Below, piece by piece: positions 22,353 to 34,723 of a stretch of 64,000 nucleotides of DNA. Below the pieces are notes generated by a model. That model saw nothing but the letters and a program-made list of their open reading frames with translations. It searched no databases and was not told where the DNA came from. The stretch's first letter is position 1, and each line of letters opens with the position of its first letter. The translations under genes and the position numbers were made by a program. This stretch comes from Euclidia mi (taxonomy: Eukaryota > Arthropoda > Insecta > Lepidoptera > Erebidae), in contig OX123199.2 in the NCBI GenBank assembly GCA_944739405.2, forward strand, positions 5,135,898 to 5,199,897, read 5' to 3'.

Positions 22353-23561
22353 GATTTTACACAATTTCACAACTAATGAGTTGTTAAGTATTTCGTTGCC
22401 AACATTCACAATATTTATTTCAAGATCGAAATATTCGCGAAACTTTTGCTCGAGCAATTCAACAAATGCGACAAAATTATCAGGAGTTATACTTAATTAA
22501 AACCCCAATTGTACGTTACCATTGTTAAAATCTTTATAATGATTTAATTATTTCATCTAGTATTATTCATACACACAGAACAATAAACAACCATTATCTA
22601 TACATATAATAAAATGGTAGGAAAGTCAAAACTGTACATTGAATATTTTTTTTAAAGAATACTTGGGGTGTGATCTACAATCGATACCGAAGCCAAAAAT
22701 ATAGTTCTTAGAATTTTTGTCTGTTTATCTGTTTGTCCTTATGTCCGGGCTAAACTCAAAAAGTACTACATGGATTTACTTCAAATTTGGTACAAATATT
22801 ATTAAAAAGTCGGGTCACCATATAGGCTAAATATTATTACGCTATCACCTACTGGAAACGAGCAGAGAACCTTTATTTCTTGAACGTATTCTGTAACAAC
22901 GTGTAATGTAACAATGCATATTTTAATGTTGTTATTATGTTAACTATGCTATAATCTAGCTTCACACTATAAAAATCACGCAATATAAGTAACTTAGGCT
23001 GATAAACATAATTAATTGAATTTAAGTAGTATTAAGACAATTTTAATGCAGCGCCATCTAAGAGAGTTCAAAAACATCAAGTCGAATTACATCTGTAAGC
23101 CCTTTTTGGATATAAATAATTTAATTTGAACATGTTGCCGACGTTAATAGTTGTTTTCAAAAGTCATAGATGGAGTTGTACATTTTCTTCTTAAAATTGT
23201 ATTGTTAATTCGTTTCAGAGATGAGCAAGACTATAAGTTGAAGCTATTTAATTAATTAACTACATAACTACACCATCGCCACACTTGATTGCTTACATAA
23301 TTTCTGTCAGAATAAATAGTAATAGATTTAGTACAAAAAAAAATCATTTTGGTCACATTGGTGTAATTATGGCTTCTTAAATAATATATTTACATGTCGC
23401 ATACAAACTTGCTTTAAATTGTCTTTCGGGATATACATATACCACGTACCTTTGTTTGGATTAACTATATATAAACATCAGTAAGATGTGGAACTAGCTA
23501 GATCTTATTTACTCACACACAGCCATTTATTTATTGTTACGTCTGAAGTGGTTTGGCGGAT

Positions 23562-25800
23562 ACTGGTGTTCTCTATACATGAGAAGCATCCTACCGTCAT
23601 GCATTTACACCTCCATCTAGAGAACGGTCAGCGCATATATTTTGATCCCGACAGCGTTGCTGAGCACTTGCAAAATCTGCGTCAAACAAGTCTGTTGGCG
23701 TTTTTCAGGCTCTGTAAAATCGACCAGTTTGGGAGGTCCCTTACGTATGACGAGATGCCTTCATATAACACGTACGACAAGCAAAAGGGTGTATTTAACC
23801 GACGTTGACGAGGAGGTACTGTGGAAGGTTTTCCGGGAAGTTTCAAGGACACCGCATTTTATAGAGTTTATACCGTACACACAAATAATGTCGAATGCTA
23901 TGTCCGAGGCCCAACGTCTTTCGCCTTTCTGAGGACATTTGATGGCGTGGAGTATCCCACTTACCATCCATACCATCGCGGAGGCGAGCGTCAGTGACAG
24001 TCCCAGCCGCATGCGTCATCTGTTTGACGTCATCTTGGTGTTTTGTGGAGTCGCGAACCCGGTAGCTTTCTGGGAGAAGTATCGTTATTATCTGTCTGAT
24101 GATTTTCTACGAGCTTTGAGGCGTGCTACTGGAGACGAAGTCGAAGTAACTGATGACCGCGTGCTGAACACCTGTCTCAGTTCACTTCAAGACGTGGTCA
24201 TTTCTATCGCCAGCAATCCACTGGTCAAATATTTGTTACCAGCTTCCCAATCATCACCGCATCAAGATCGTGAAAATTGGGAGTATAATGCTGAGACAAT
24301 TTGAAATGACCACCTTACGAATTTTATGACACCGTCCTTGAAAACGTTGGGCAAAGCCAGGCTAAAATGTTTTCCTTGGATGCACCTGGTGGAACAGGAA
24401 AAACATTTGTTACTACTGGCATACTTACTTGCAGAGGTCAGAAGGCAAGGCAAAATTGTCATTGCTGTAGCGTCGCCGGCAATCGCTGCCACACTGCTAC
24501 CGGGTGGTAAGACAGCACATACCATGTTTAAATTTCCCATCAATTTAGAGAGCGCCGTAACACCCGTTTGTGGTGTGTCACGTAACAGTGATAAGGGACA
24601 CGTGCTCAAGGATTGCTCTCTGATCGTATGGGATGAGCGTACGATGGCCAATGGAAGGCAGTTGAGGCCATGGACAGAACCTTGCGGGACATCCGCAGGA
24701 ACGAGCATTTAATGGGTGGTCACAGTTCTGTTCAGTGACGATTCCTGATAAACGCTTCCCGTGGTGACGCGGGGATCGAGGGCTGACGAGGTGAGTCATC
24801 ATCATCATCATCATCATCAGGCTTTAACAGTCCACTGCTGGACTAGGCCTCTCCTTTGAAAGGAGGAATCGGCCTACTATACCACGCTGGCCAAACGGGT
24901 TGGTATAGGGTTTGTATCAAGTTTTCCTTCTCTTACAGTGCTGTTCTCTGCATAATATGCTCCCTCTGTCGGCTCTTACGACACCCATGGGATGATATGG
25001 GGTGGTGACATTCCGTATTCTTAATCCGTCACCACACGGACAAGGTGAGTGCTTCGTTGAAATTATCTTTGTTGTGGTCACGAATTCGTATGATGCGCTT
25101 GACCATTAATATGAGAGCTCAGCTCGGCGTCAATGCACGTGCTCAACAATTCTAAGATGTCTTTCTAAGTCTTGACGAAGTCACTCTACCAGAGGAGAGA
25201 GGTGGACAGGTGGTGCTTCCAGAGTCTCTCAGTAGAGTTGTATCCAGCTTAGAACCAGCCTATTTTGACGCCCAAAAATGATCTGGCTGTAGCAATTGAC
25301 GAATGCATTCTCTCGGAAATTGAGGGGAATGAAGTGGTCTACACCCCTATAAACACTGTCGTTGTCGTCGTTATTATCCCGTGGAATTTCTGAACTCCTT
25401 GTCAGCAATTGAACTTCCAGCGCATACCATCAAGCTGAAGGTCGGTGTCCCGATTATGCTTCTTCGGAACCTATCTCCTCCGAAGTTGTGTAACGTGACC
25501 CGCCTGAAAGTCATCTCGCTCCACAGACACACCATTTAGGCGGAAATTCTTATGGGTTGTGGCGTCGGCGACGCAGTATTTATACCACGCATTCCTCTCA
25601 TACCTCATAACTTCCGGTTCCCGTTCAAGCGCATACAGTTCCCCTTGAGTGTTTGCTTCGCGATGACCACCAAAAAGTCGCAGAGGCAGACACTGAGGGC
25701 AGCAGGTATCCTGTACGTCGCTTTCTTCCGCGTCACCAGTCCTGACTCTCTTTACATTTTGGCTGCGGAGAGCCAAACCACTAATCGAGAATTCCTATAA
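23562..25800 (+). pseudogene. Helitron PIF1-like helicase pseudogene (B2)
   Basis: Blocks: HEKHPTVMHLHLHLENGQRI and SLTYDEMPSYNTYDKQKGVF (23576-23808). A deleted joint region follows, then AEASVSDSPSRMRHLFDVIL to YLLPASQSSPHQDRENWEYN (23975-24304). Next come Walker A, visible in the third frame as PGGTGKTF, and LIVWDERTMAN (24330-24720). The C-terminal block at 25552-25800 includes SQRQTLRAAGILYVAFFRVT and SPDSLYILAAESQTT before a stop. The C-terminus is better kept than in B1. It shares the frame break after NEHLMGG with B1 and adds two stops in SDDS. Confidence 0.85.
24798..25043 (-). mobile_element. LINE 3' tail inserted in the B2 helicase
   Basis: Same insertion, position and orientation as 10045-10278 in B1, with a longer (ATC)n run. 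Confidence 0.8.
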
Positions 25801-26028
25801 GTATGTATTTTACCCTATTATGTATTCTTTATTTTCTCCATCTGCTTCAGTCACAACTTATGACATAATTCAGCAGAATCACCATAAAGTCATTTATTCA
25901 AAGCATGCTGAAAATCAGCACTTTTTGAAGGTCAATTTTACAAAAGACAGTCTCCCTCTGTTATTACACTTTCTGCAGGTATGAAATATAAAGAAGAAAC
26001 GGGTAAATAAATGTTATTTTAAAAGGTA

Positions 26029-28051
26029 CTAGCTGCTGCCCGCGACGTCGTCTGCGTGAACGCTATACAGCACCTAACTATTAAATAAATACCTACCATT
26101 ATATTTTGCCTTGCCGCCTGATCTCTGCAACTATGTCCGCAGTAACAAATGTTTTTCCTGTTCCACCAGGAGCATCCAAGAAAAACATTTTAGCCTGGCT
26201 TTGCCCAACGCTTTCAAGGACGGTGTCATAAAATTCGTAAGGTGGTCATTTCAAATTGTCTCAGCATTATACTCCCAATTTTCACGATCTTGATGCGGTG
26301 ATGATTGGGAAGCTGGTAACAAATATTTGACCAGTGGATTGCCGCCGATAGAAATGACCACGTCTTGAAGTGAACTGAGACAGGTGTTCAGCACGCGGTC
26401 ATCAGTTACTTCGACTTCGTCTTCAGTAGCACGCCTCAAAGCTCGTAGAAAATCTTCAGACAGATGATGGGGATACTTCTCCCAGAAAGCTACTGGGTTC
26501 GCGACTCCACAAAACACCAAGATGACGTCAAACAGATGACGCATGCGGCTGCTACTGTCACTGATGCTCGCCTCCGCGAGGGTGTCCTCCTAGTATTGGT
26601 CACCGTCGAGAAAGTGACGTACTACGCAGGCTGTGCGGTAAGTGGGATACTCCACGCCATCAAATGTCCTCAGAAAGGCGAAAGACGTTGCGCCTCGGAC
26701 TTTGTGAAGTAACAACCGCAGAAAATAGCATTCGGCATTATTTGTGTGTACGGTATAAACTCTACAAAATGCGGTGTCCTTGAAACTTCCCGGAAAACCT
26801 TCCACAGCACCTCCTCGTCAACGTCGGTTAAATACACCCTTTTGCTTGTCGTACGTGTTATATGAAGGCATCTCGTCATATTTAAGGGACCTCCCAAACT
26901 GGTCGATTTTACAGAGCTTGAAAAACGCCAAGAGACTTGTTTGACGCGGATTTTCCAAGTGCTCAGCAACGCCGTTGGGATCAAAATATATGCGCTGACC
27001 GTTCTCTAGGTGGACGTGTAAATGCATGACGGTAGGATGCTTCTCATGTATAGAGAACACCAGTATCCGCCAAACCGCTTCAGACGTAACAATAAATAAA
27101 TGGCTGTGTGTGAGTTAATAAGATCTATCTAGTTCCACATCTTACTGATGTTTATATATAGTTAATCCAAACAAAGGGACGTGGTATATGTATATCCCGA
27201 AAGACAATTTAAAGCAAGTTTATTTGCGACATGTAAATATATTAATTAAGAAGCCATAATTACACCAATGTGACCAAAATGTTTTTATTGTACTAAATCT
27301 ATTACTATTTATTCTGACAGAAATGATGTAAGCAATCAAGTGTGGCGATGGTGTAATTAATTAATTAAATAACTTCAACTAATAGTCTTGCTCATCTCTG
27401 AAACGAATTAACAATTCAATTTTAAGAAGAAAATGTACAACTCCATCTATAACTTTTGAAAACAACTATTAACGTCGCCAACATGTTCAAATTGAATTAT
27501 TTATATCCAAAAAGGGCTTACAAATGTAATTCGACTTGATGTCTTTGAACTCTCTTAGATGGCGCTGCATTAAAATTGTCTTGATTCTACTTATATTGAA
27601 TTAATTATGTTTATCAGCCTAAGTTACTTATATTGCGTGATTTTTATAGTGTGAAGCTTGATTATAGCATAGTTAACATAATAACAACATTAAAATATGC
27701 ATTGTTACATTACACGTTGTTACAGAATACGTTCAAGGAATAAAGGTTCTCTGCTCGTTCCCCGTAGGCGATAGCGTAATAATATGTAGCCTATATGGTG
27801 ACCCGACTTATTAATAATATTTGAGCCAAATTTGAAGTAAATCCATGCAGAACTTTTTGAGTTTAGCCCGGACATAAGGACAAACAGATAAACAGATAAA
27901 CAGACAAACAGACAAACAGACAAACAGACAAAAATTCTAAAAACTATATTTTTGGCTTCGGTATCGATTGTAGATCACACCCCAAGTATTCTTTAAAAAA
28001 AATATTCAATGTACAGTTTAGACTTTCCTACCATTTTATTATATGTATGGA
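26029..28051 (-). mobile_element. Helitron B3, internally deleted
   Basis: On the minus strand it starts TCCATACATATAATAAAATG after an A and ends GCAGCAGCTAG before a T. The helicase is cut just after Walker A: the frame runs to RRQGKI and then joins the 3' terminal 75 bases. It keeps the fullest N-terminal helicase block of the three. Confidence 0.88.
26114..27060 (-). pseudogene. Helitron helicase N-terminal pseudogene (B3)
   Basis: Minus-strand blocks: MFSIHEKHPTVMHLHVHLEN to YNTYDKQKGVFNRR; after a frame change EGFPGSFKDTAFCRVYTVHT, NNAECYFLRLLLHKVRGATS and FLDGDQY, then a stop; then MRHLFDVILVFCGVANPVAF to WEYNAETI; then PGGTGKTFVTADIVAEIRR. This is the fullest order of the region upstream of Walker A in this window. 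Confidence 0.85.
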
Positions 28052-28625
28052 TTATTTTTTTTAAATAACAGAAAGATACCCGACACATGCCCGAAACATA
28101 ATTATTGCCTCTTTTGCAAGGAACACTTATTTTGCTAGGAAATTATTTGAAAATAGTGACATCTATCAGTTCGTAAATAGCCATAAAACACTTTGAATGT
28201 AGGTACCTATTAAGACTAACAGTATACTTTTACTAACAAACTTATAATGATCATAGATGGCACCATAATTCACCATATATATACATATAACCAGTTTTGG
28301 ATGATCCCTGTTTTGTTTGGGACTACGTACAAAGGAGAGGTCATGCTGTAAACCGAAAACCACTCAACCGATTGTGATGTAACATATACTATTTTATAGG
28401 TTTGAGTATCCTTTGTACATGAGTGTAAGTTTTATTGAAATCAATTTCGCCATTCCAGAGATCTTTAGCAACATAGGGAAAGACGTCGTACAGACAGACA
28501 GACATAAATTCTAAAAATGATCAAGTCTTGCTTTTTAGCATTTTCCTAGATTTTTTAGCTAATTTTCGTAAAAATATCTTTAATGTACAGACTTTTTCAC
28601 CTCTACAGTTTTATTATAGTATAGA
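28052..28625 (-). mobile_element. Helitron A4, 5' part only
   Basis: On the minus strand it begins TCTATACTATAATAAAACTG after an A. It runs through the 5' 570 bases of family A and stops at the A-rich stretch where B3 begins. Its 3' part is absent. Confidence 0.8.
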
Positions 28626-29245
28626 TGATAAAAACAATTACTATAGCTCCTTTTTTCAATAAATTGTCGATTAGTCCATATTATTTTCTATCTCGGTCGG
28701 TTTGTATTTGGTTTGTTTATGTAAACATAGATGGCGTTTTCTGAATGGCGATGGCGGTGTTAAGATTCTCCGTGGATTGATGAGGTTCTCGGTAAATTTT
28801 CTTTCGTTTTCGTCGGATTGGTGTCTTAGTCGTTTCTTTTGAATAATGAATGTGGATGTGTTTCTTTGATTTATTTCGTTCGTTCGTGTTCTGTACTTAT
28901 ACAGGTGTCTCATTTTTCCCAAATTCCAACACCTCACGTAGGTACGTGGGAATCCGTGGGTGGGAGACTGAGGCCTGAATTCAGATACCTCTTGAGTAAC
29001 TCAACGGGGCTATCTTACTTTCGGCAGGGCTGGATATTCGTAGCCCTGTGTGTGTTTTCTAAATAAATCGCAGGGACAGACTTGAAACAGCTGGAATCGA
29101 CCCCCGAACATGTTGTTTTTTCACATGGTCAGTTATATGTGGCATGTTCACAAGTAAGCGGTAAAAATAATTTACAGGTTCTATATGAAGGTGGTAAAAC
29201 AGTTAGATAATGTTGTGTATAAAGAAAGTCTCTAATCATAGACTA
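28626..29245 (+). mobile_element. Helitron A5, internal 3' part
   Basis: Matches 34875-35475 from TGATAAAAACAATTACTATA through the FRQGWI block to AAAGAAAGTCTCTAAT. The point of contact with A4 is an A^T site, so A4 inserted into A5. The left half of A5 is missing. Confidence 0.75.
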
Positions 29246-29306
29246 ATGATTGGTCTCGCTCTGCTCTACTAGACGGAGCCCTCATACTTGTAAAATGAGG
29301 CAGAAA

Positions 29307-29351
29307 AAACCATGCCAGCTGGCATGGTTTGAGGCTGTCACACTGACAGCC
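29307..29351. repeat. Two adjacent perfect palindromes
   Basis: A 24-base perfect palindrome centred on CCAGCTGG (29307-29330) is followed by GGCTGTCA-CAC-TGACAGCC (29333-29351). They lie between the end of A5 and the THAP-like ORF. Confidence 0.6.
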
Positions 29352-29405
29352 GTGTGTCAGGTGCATATATCTACCAAATGAATTATGCAAATAATTCGCT
29401 GTACA

Positions 29406-29486
29406 ATGCCAAGTTGCGCTTTTATCCCGTGTAAAAATAAGTCAGCAAGCAATAAGAAGGACTCTGGGGTCACATACCATCTGTAA
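29406..29486 (+). CDS. THAP-type zinc-finger N-terminus (possible first exon or transposon remnant)
   Basis: 26 residues: MPSCAFIPCKNKSASNKKDS then GVTYHL and TAA. Met-Pro, two cysteines four residues apart and a GVTYH block are the start of a THAP (C2CH) DNA-binding domain. A GTAAC follows CATCT, so this may be a first coding exon with a donor, or a broken P-element-type gene. No continuation with the C-x2-H pair was found downstream, where the DNA is AT-rich. Its position in a transposon-dense stretch favours a remnant. Confidence 0.5.
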   Translation: MPSCAFIPCKNKSASNKKDSGVTYHL

Positions 29487-29489
29487 CAT

Positions 29490-31014
29490 AACAATTAATT
29501 TGAAATTTCACCCTAAAATTACATTAAACCAAAAAATTCATTCAGTGTTGCTGCGCGTAGAAGAACAATTTCCTCGTAGTTGAGATTTTTATAATATAAA
29601 TGTATTGTTATTGTATTTTATAATAAAATCTATTGCATTTATCTAACCTTATTATTTATTTAACATATTTATGTATTGCTTAATGTTTACATTAGTAATT
29701 TATATACTTAAAGTGTTGAAGTAAATATATAAGGCAGTGATCTTGAACAAATGTGAGCTCATATTGTTTTACAAAGTAACAGTAGTGATAGGTCGCACAT
29801 GCGTTTGGACTTCATTTAAAGCAATAAAGATAAGATAAGATTCCTTAAAAAGTAATTTAAAATCTTTCAACACAATTTAGTACCTACAACAATTTAATCT
29901 ATTTTAATTATTAGTAAAAAAATCTAAAAAAGTTCAACAGTTTACACAGTATCTTCTCGTGGTTACAGAATAAATATCTTGTGGGCCTCACATTCAGCTA
30001 TCCATCACACGTAGATGCTATTAGAATAATTAGGTATATACGTATCGCAGTCATTCACCATCATTATTGTCCTAGCGTTATTCCAGTTGCATCCAAGACC
30101 TTGCGACTTGGAGCCTGGGGTCCGCTTACATACTAGTCCAACCAGATATGACAGAATATCTGCTTTTCCACAGAGCGGCTGCCGTCTAACTCCGTAACCC
30201 AAAGGGATAGCGATATTCCATGGGTTTAGACCAGTATCAGTTTGTTTGAGGGGACTGACTCCCCGTAAAGAATTTCAAATATCTTAATGAATGCCGGGAC
30301 TAACGGTTTAACATGCTCTCCGAGGCACAGGGCAAGCGATCATTAGCAATTTAATAGGCACATATCTTTGAAAAGACAATGGTGCACGCGGGTACGCCGT
30401 AGATTCAAACTCGAAACCGTCTACATGACAGTCTGTTAATATTGTCTATCGTTACTTGTGAGTTTTGGTGTCTACATGACTATTAACAGTAAATAAACCT
30501 TAGTAAAACTTAAAAGGTCAAATTGGTATACGTACTAAATAATGTGTAACTAACAATTGACGGCTAGAATGGAAATAGAATGCACTATTTTCTAAATAAC
30601 TTATAACCTACAAGATTATATTGAATAGGTCCGTAATAATTTGTAAATATCATATGCAACAACCTATTAGGATACAACCAAATCATTGGATAATATACCC
30701 ACCATTTTTTCGATGATGAAACCTGCGCCTAACCCATACACGAATAAATTGATGCTTTTAAATAATTGTAAATTTTGTACCTACATTTATAACCAGTTAC
30801 TTATCCAATAGACCACAGTATAAAATATTTTCCTATTAACTCGGGTAACTGTTGAGAAGCTGACAACACAATTCTTCACGCATGCGTCTTGATGCTTTTG
30901 ATTGACACACACTGTCATAATGAGTTGCCTCACTTATAGACCTATTTTTCTTAGGCAGTGCGGTGTCTAGTATAGCGAAGCGATACCAATTATTTGTCTA
31001 AGTCTCTAATGATA
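29490..31014. other. AT-rich, no gene; one SINE-like module
   Basis: Strongly AT-rich with no coding. At 30080-30470 a degenerate tRNA-related SINE in minus orientation (CCAAGACCTTGCGACTTGG, GAGGCACAGGGCAAGCGATC) is related to 12945-13225. Confidence 0.45.
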
Positions 31015-31509
31015 TCCCTACTAATCTATAAAAGAAAGTCGTGTTAGTTACACTCTTTATAACTCAAGAACGGCTGGACCGATTTGGCTGAAAATTGGTG
31101 GGTAGGTAGCTCAGAACCAGGAAAAACACATAGGATACAATAAAATGCAAAACATAAACTGAGAGGGATTTTGGAGAGAGTCGAAGTTTGTAAGGACAAA
31201 CCTCCTACCTATTGACAGTAAGAACGCATGCGCTGTAATAATTGACTACTGCGCATGTGCTATCTGTCAGTACTGTCATATTATACATTGTCATATTGTG
31301 CACTGTCATTACTTCGTTCGCTTACTTCTTATATAAACTAATAGTTATTGAAAAAGCCTTGGCTAATACCTACTAATATAAGGTATAAATGCGAAAATGT
31401 ACCAATTTCACGCTAAACCGGCTGAACCAATATTCTCTACTCATAAATGCGAAAGTGTATATGGACCATGGCTTTGACATTTGACTGTATTTCGGTAGAT
31501 TCATCTTCT

Positions 31510-31733
31510 TCTTCAGCCTCTATCAGTCCACTGCTGGACTAGGCCTCTCCTTTGAAAGGAGGAATTGGCCTACTATACCATGCTGGCCAAACGGGTTGGT
31601 ATAGGGTTTGTTTCAAGTTTTCCGTCTTTTACAGTGCTGTTCTCTGTATAGTATGGTCCCTTTGTCGGCTCTTACGACACCCACGGGATGATATGGGGCG
31701 GTGACATTCCGTATTCTTAATCCGTCACCACAC
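31510..31733 (-). mobile_element. LINE 3' tail in Helitron D
   Basis: Matches 14220-14452 inverted (CAGTCCACTGCTGGACTAGG through GTCACCACACGGA). Confidence 0.8.
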
Positions 31734-31849
31734 GGATAACATTTCGGTAGATAATGTCATGAATACTGGCCAAGTTTCTCCGTTCCCCATAGAGTGTCTG
31801 ATTGAACTCCTTACAATTATCAGGAGTATGGAGAACCTTCACGCAACTT

Positions 31850-31930
31850 GAGACTGAACGTTGGTGTTCCCGTCCTGTTAATGCGGAATCTTAATGCACC
31901 AAAGCTTTGTAATGGCAAACGGCTACGAGT
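31850..31930 (+). pseudogene. Helitron helicase C-terminal scrap
   Basis: The frame reads RLNVGVPVLLMRNLNAPKLC then NGKRLRVTPRR, the conserved end of the helicase (compare LKVGVPIMLLRNLSPPKL in B1). It is isolated in Helitron D. Confidence 0.7.
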
Positions 31931-32605
31931 AACACCTAGGAGGAAACATTATAAAAGCTATTCGCTATGAAGGCTTCCGTAGTGGAGGTATCCACTTACC
32001 ATAGCCACGATAAAGCTATATTTGCGGTTTTTAAGATGTGCTTTATTTAAAAAAATGCATGCAGCATGTATTTTTTTAGATTTGTCCCTCTCTTACTTTA
32101 AAAGTTAGTGGGGTTAGTCACATACACCCATTTTACCACTTTGGAACCGTATTTTCTTTCAAACGATTGCCTTCGAGAAACAATGGTTTTAGGAAACTCA
32201 AAATAATTTTTAACAACCCATTTTCTACATCAGTTCCATGTATGTAAAGCCTTAATATTCTATATTTTTTATTTTCTATAACCTCGTAAAGCGGTTCACA
32301 GAATACATCTAGCTACCAATTTTCAAATGTGTAAACTGAATAATTTCGGCATAAAGTGGCTATGATATACGGATAGACTGACAGACATAGCGCGTCAATA
32401 AGGGTTCCATTTGGATTCCATGTTTAGCCATTTTTGACTACGGAACTCTAAAAATACTGTTTACAATAATGTTTTAAATACTTCTTGCGGTTCTATTTCT
32501 TATTAGTTCCTATGAACAGAATTAAAACGAAAATTACTATCGAACGATGAAGGAGTTTTGTGTTACCCCGAATTTAACGAGAGCGAAGCCGCGGGCAAAA
32601 GCTAG

Positions 32606-33199
32606 TCTATACTATAATAAAACTGTAGAGGTGAAAAAGTCTGTACATTATAGATATGTTGACGCAAAATTACCTAAAAAATCTAGGAAAATGCTAAAAA
32701 GCAATACTTGATAATTTTTAGAATTTATGTCTGTCTGTCTGTCCGACGTCTTTCCCTATGTTGCTAAAGATCTCTAAAATGGCGAAATTGATTTCAATAA
32801 AACTTACACTCATGTACAAAGGATACTCAAACCTATAAAATAGAATATGTTACATCACAATCGGTTGAGTGGTTTTCGATGTACAGCTTGACCTCTCCTT
32901 TGTACGTAGTCCCAAACAAAACAGGGATCATCCAAAACTGGTTATATATTATGTGGTGCCATCTATGATCATTATAAGTTAGTTAGTAAAAGTATAGTTA
33001 GTCTAAATAGGTACCTTCAAAGAGTTTTATGGCCATTTACCCGGCTTTAAAAAAGGAGGCGATTCTTAATTTCGTCAGTATACTTATTTCTACGTATTTT
33101 TATAAATAAATAACTGGAATCGAGCATATTAAATTTATAGTTATCCTTCCGACCGATAGATCTCACTATTTTCAAATAATTTTCTAGCAAAATAAATGT
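32606..33199 (+). mobile_element. Helitron A2, 5' part
   Basis: Starts TCTATACTATAATAAAACTG immediately after the CTAG of D. It is interrupted at AAATAAATGTTT by a second A copy lacking its first bases. Confidence 0.8.
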
Positions 33200-33588
33200 T
33201 TACTATAATAAAACTGTAGAGGTGGAAGTCTGTACATTGAAGATATGTTGACGAAAATTAACAAAAAAATCTAGGAAAGTGCTAAAAAGCAATACTTGAT
33301 AATTTTTAGAATTTATCTCTGCCTGTCTGTCTGTCCGACGTCTTTCCCTATGTTGCTAAAGATCTCTAAAATGGTGAAATTGATTTCAATAAAACTTACA
33401 CTCATGTACAAAGGAGACTTAAACCTATAAAATAGTAGATGTATGTTACATCACAATCGGTTGAGTGGTTTTCGGTGTACAGCTTGACCTCTCCTTTGTA
33501 CCTACGTAGTCCCAAACAAAACAGGGATTATCCAAAACTGGTTATATATGTGGTGCTATCTACGGTCATTATAAGTTTGTTAGTATAA

Positions 33589-34227
33589 AGCTGATTTTCC
33601 ACCAGAGTGGCGAGACGAGGTGAGGCGAGGAGAGAATTGAAATTTGTATGGCAAATTTTCAATTCTCTCCCAGCGCATCTTTGGTGGAAACAGTGTGGAT
33701 TGACGAGAATATGCGAGGCGTGAATTGAAATATTTGTTTGTGTAAAAATGAACCGTATTGCTTCCAACATAGAGTATAAATTAACCAGTACCAGTATATC
33801 TTTATCTAATGAAGCCTACGGGCGGCGCGGCGGTCACGCGCGTGCTCGCACGAGCTCGCACGAGCTCGCGCGAGCTCGCGATGGCTATTTTTAGTGGAAA
33901 AGGGTCAGTGCGATTTCAATTCTCTTCTCGCCTAGTCTCGTCTCGCCACTCGGTGGATTGACGAGAATCACCTTTAAGGTGATTTTCCACCAGAGTGGTG
34001 GAAACGACACTCAAACATCACTGTACCTATGACGAACTCAAACATCACTGTACCTATATCTTTATCTAATGAAGCCTATGGGTGGCGCGGCGGTCACGCG
34101 CGAGCTCGTACGAGCTCGTACGAGCTCGCGCGAGCTCGCGATGGCTATTTTTAGTGGAAAAGGGTCAGTGCGATTTCAATTCTCTCCTCGCCTCGCCTCG
34201 TCTCGCCCCTCTGGTGGAAAATCACCT
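33589..34227. mobile_element. Tandem pair of PIF/Harbinger-type MITEs
   Basis: The ends are GCTGATTTTCCACCAGAG and CTCTGGTGGAAAATCACCT, flanked by TAA on both sides (33586-33588 and 34228-34230). A central AATCACCTTTAAGGTGATTT shows two copies sharing a middle boundary. Both carry a run of GCACGAGCTC units and a GTCAGTGCGATTTCAATTCT block. Confidence 0.75.
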
Positions 34228-34474
34228 TAAGACGTATAGTTAGTCTAAAAGGTACCTTCAAAGTTCTTTTATGGCTATTTACCTGACTTTAAAAAAGGAG
34301 GTGATTCTTAATATCGTCAGTATATTTTTACGTATTTTCCATAAATTAATTACTGGAACCGAGCATATTTATAGTTATCCTTCCGACCGATAGATGTCAA
34401 TATTTTCAAATAATTTTCTAGCAAAATAAATGTTTCTTGCAAAAAAGACAATAATTATGTGTATGTATGGTATC

Positions 34475-34723
34475 ATATCATATATGGTATGTGTATGTAG
34501 GGTGCATATGGTTCCCACCAAGAACTTAGGGTCCCAAGCCAACCTCACCTGCAAGTGGTGCACCTGCCGATCAACGGACGAGGCTCTGGCAATCAAAATA
34601 TCCCGAAAAGCGGCAATAGGCTCGCCACCTATTACGTGGGATCAAAACACTGGCGAAAAGTGGGCGTTTAATAAGCCTCTGCCTACCCCTTCGTGGAAAC
34701 AGGCGTGAGTCTATGTATGTATG
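34475..34723 (+). mobile_element. SINE with LINE-type 3' tail
   Basis: The tail reads CTCTGCCTACCCCTTCGTGG, then AAACAGGCGTGAGTC and (TATG)n. The flanks carry a 13-base duplication TATGTATGGTATC (34462-34474 and 34724-34736), although part of this overlaps the simple repeat. The 5' part contains GGTTCCCACCAAGAACTTAG. Confidence 0.7.

Larger units (their letters stand above)
22597..26027 (+). mobile_element. Helitron B2, 3'-truncated
   Basis: Starts TCTATACATATAATAAAATG after an A. Collinear with B1 but keeps an extra coding block (23570-23935) and lacks the B1 SINE. It stops at TTTTAAAAGGT, where B1 goes on for about 75 bases to its CTAG end. The next base starts the reversed B3. Confidence 0.87.
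31015..32605 (+). mobile_element. Helitron D (TCCCTACTAAT-type)
   Basis: Starts TCCCTACTAATCTATAAAAG after an A and ends GCGGGCAAAAGCTAG. Contains a LINE tail (31510-31733), a helicase scrap (31850-31930) and a piece of the AAACCGGCC repeat. The 3' end abuts the 5' end of A2 with no base between. Confidence 0.82.
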
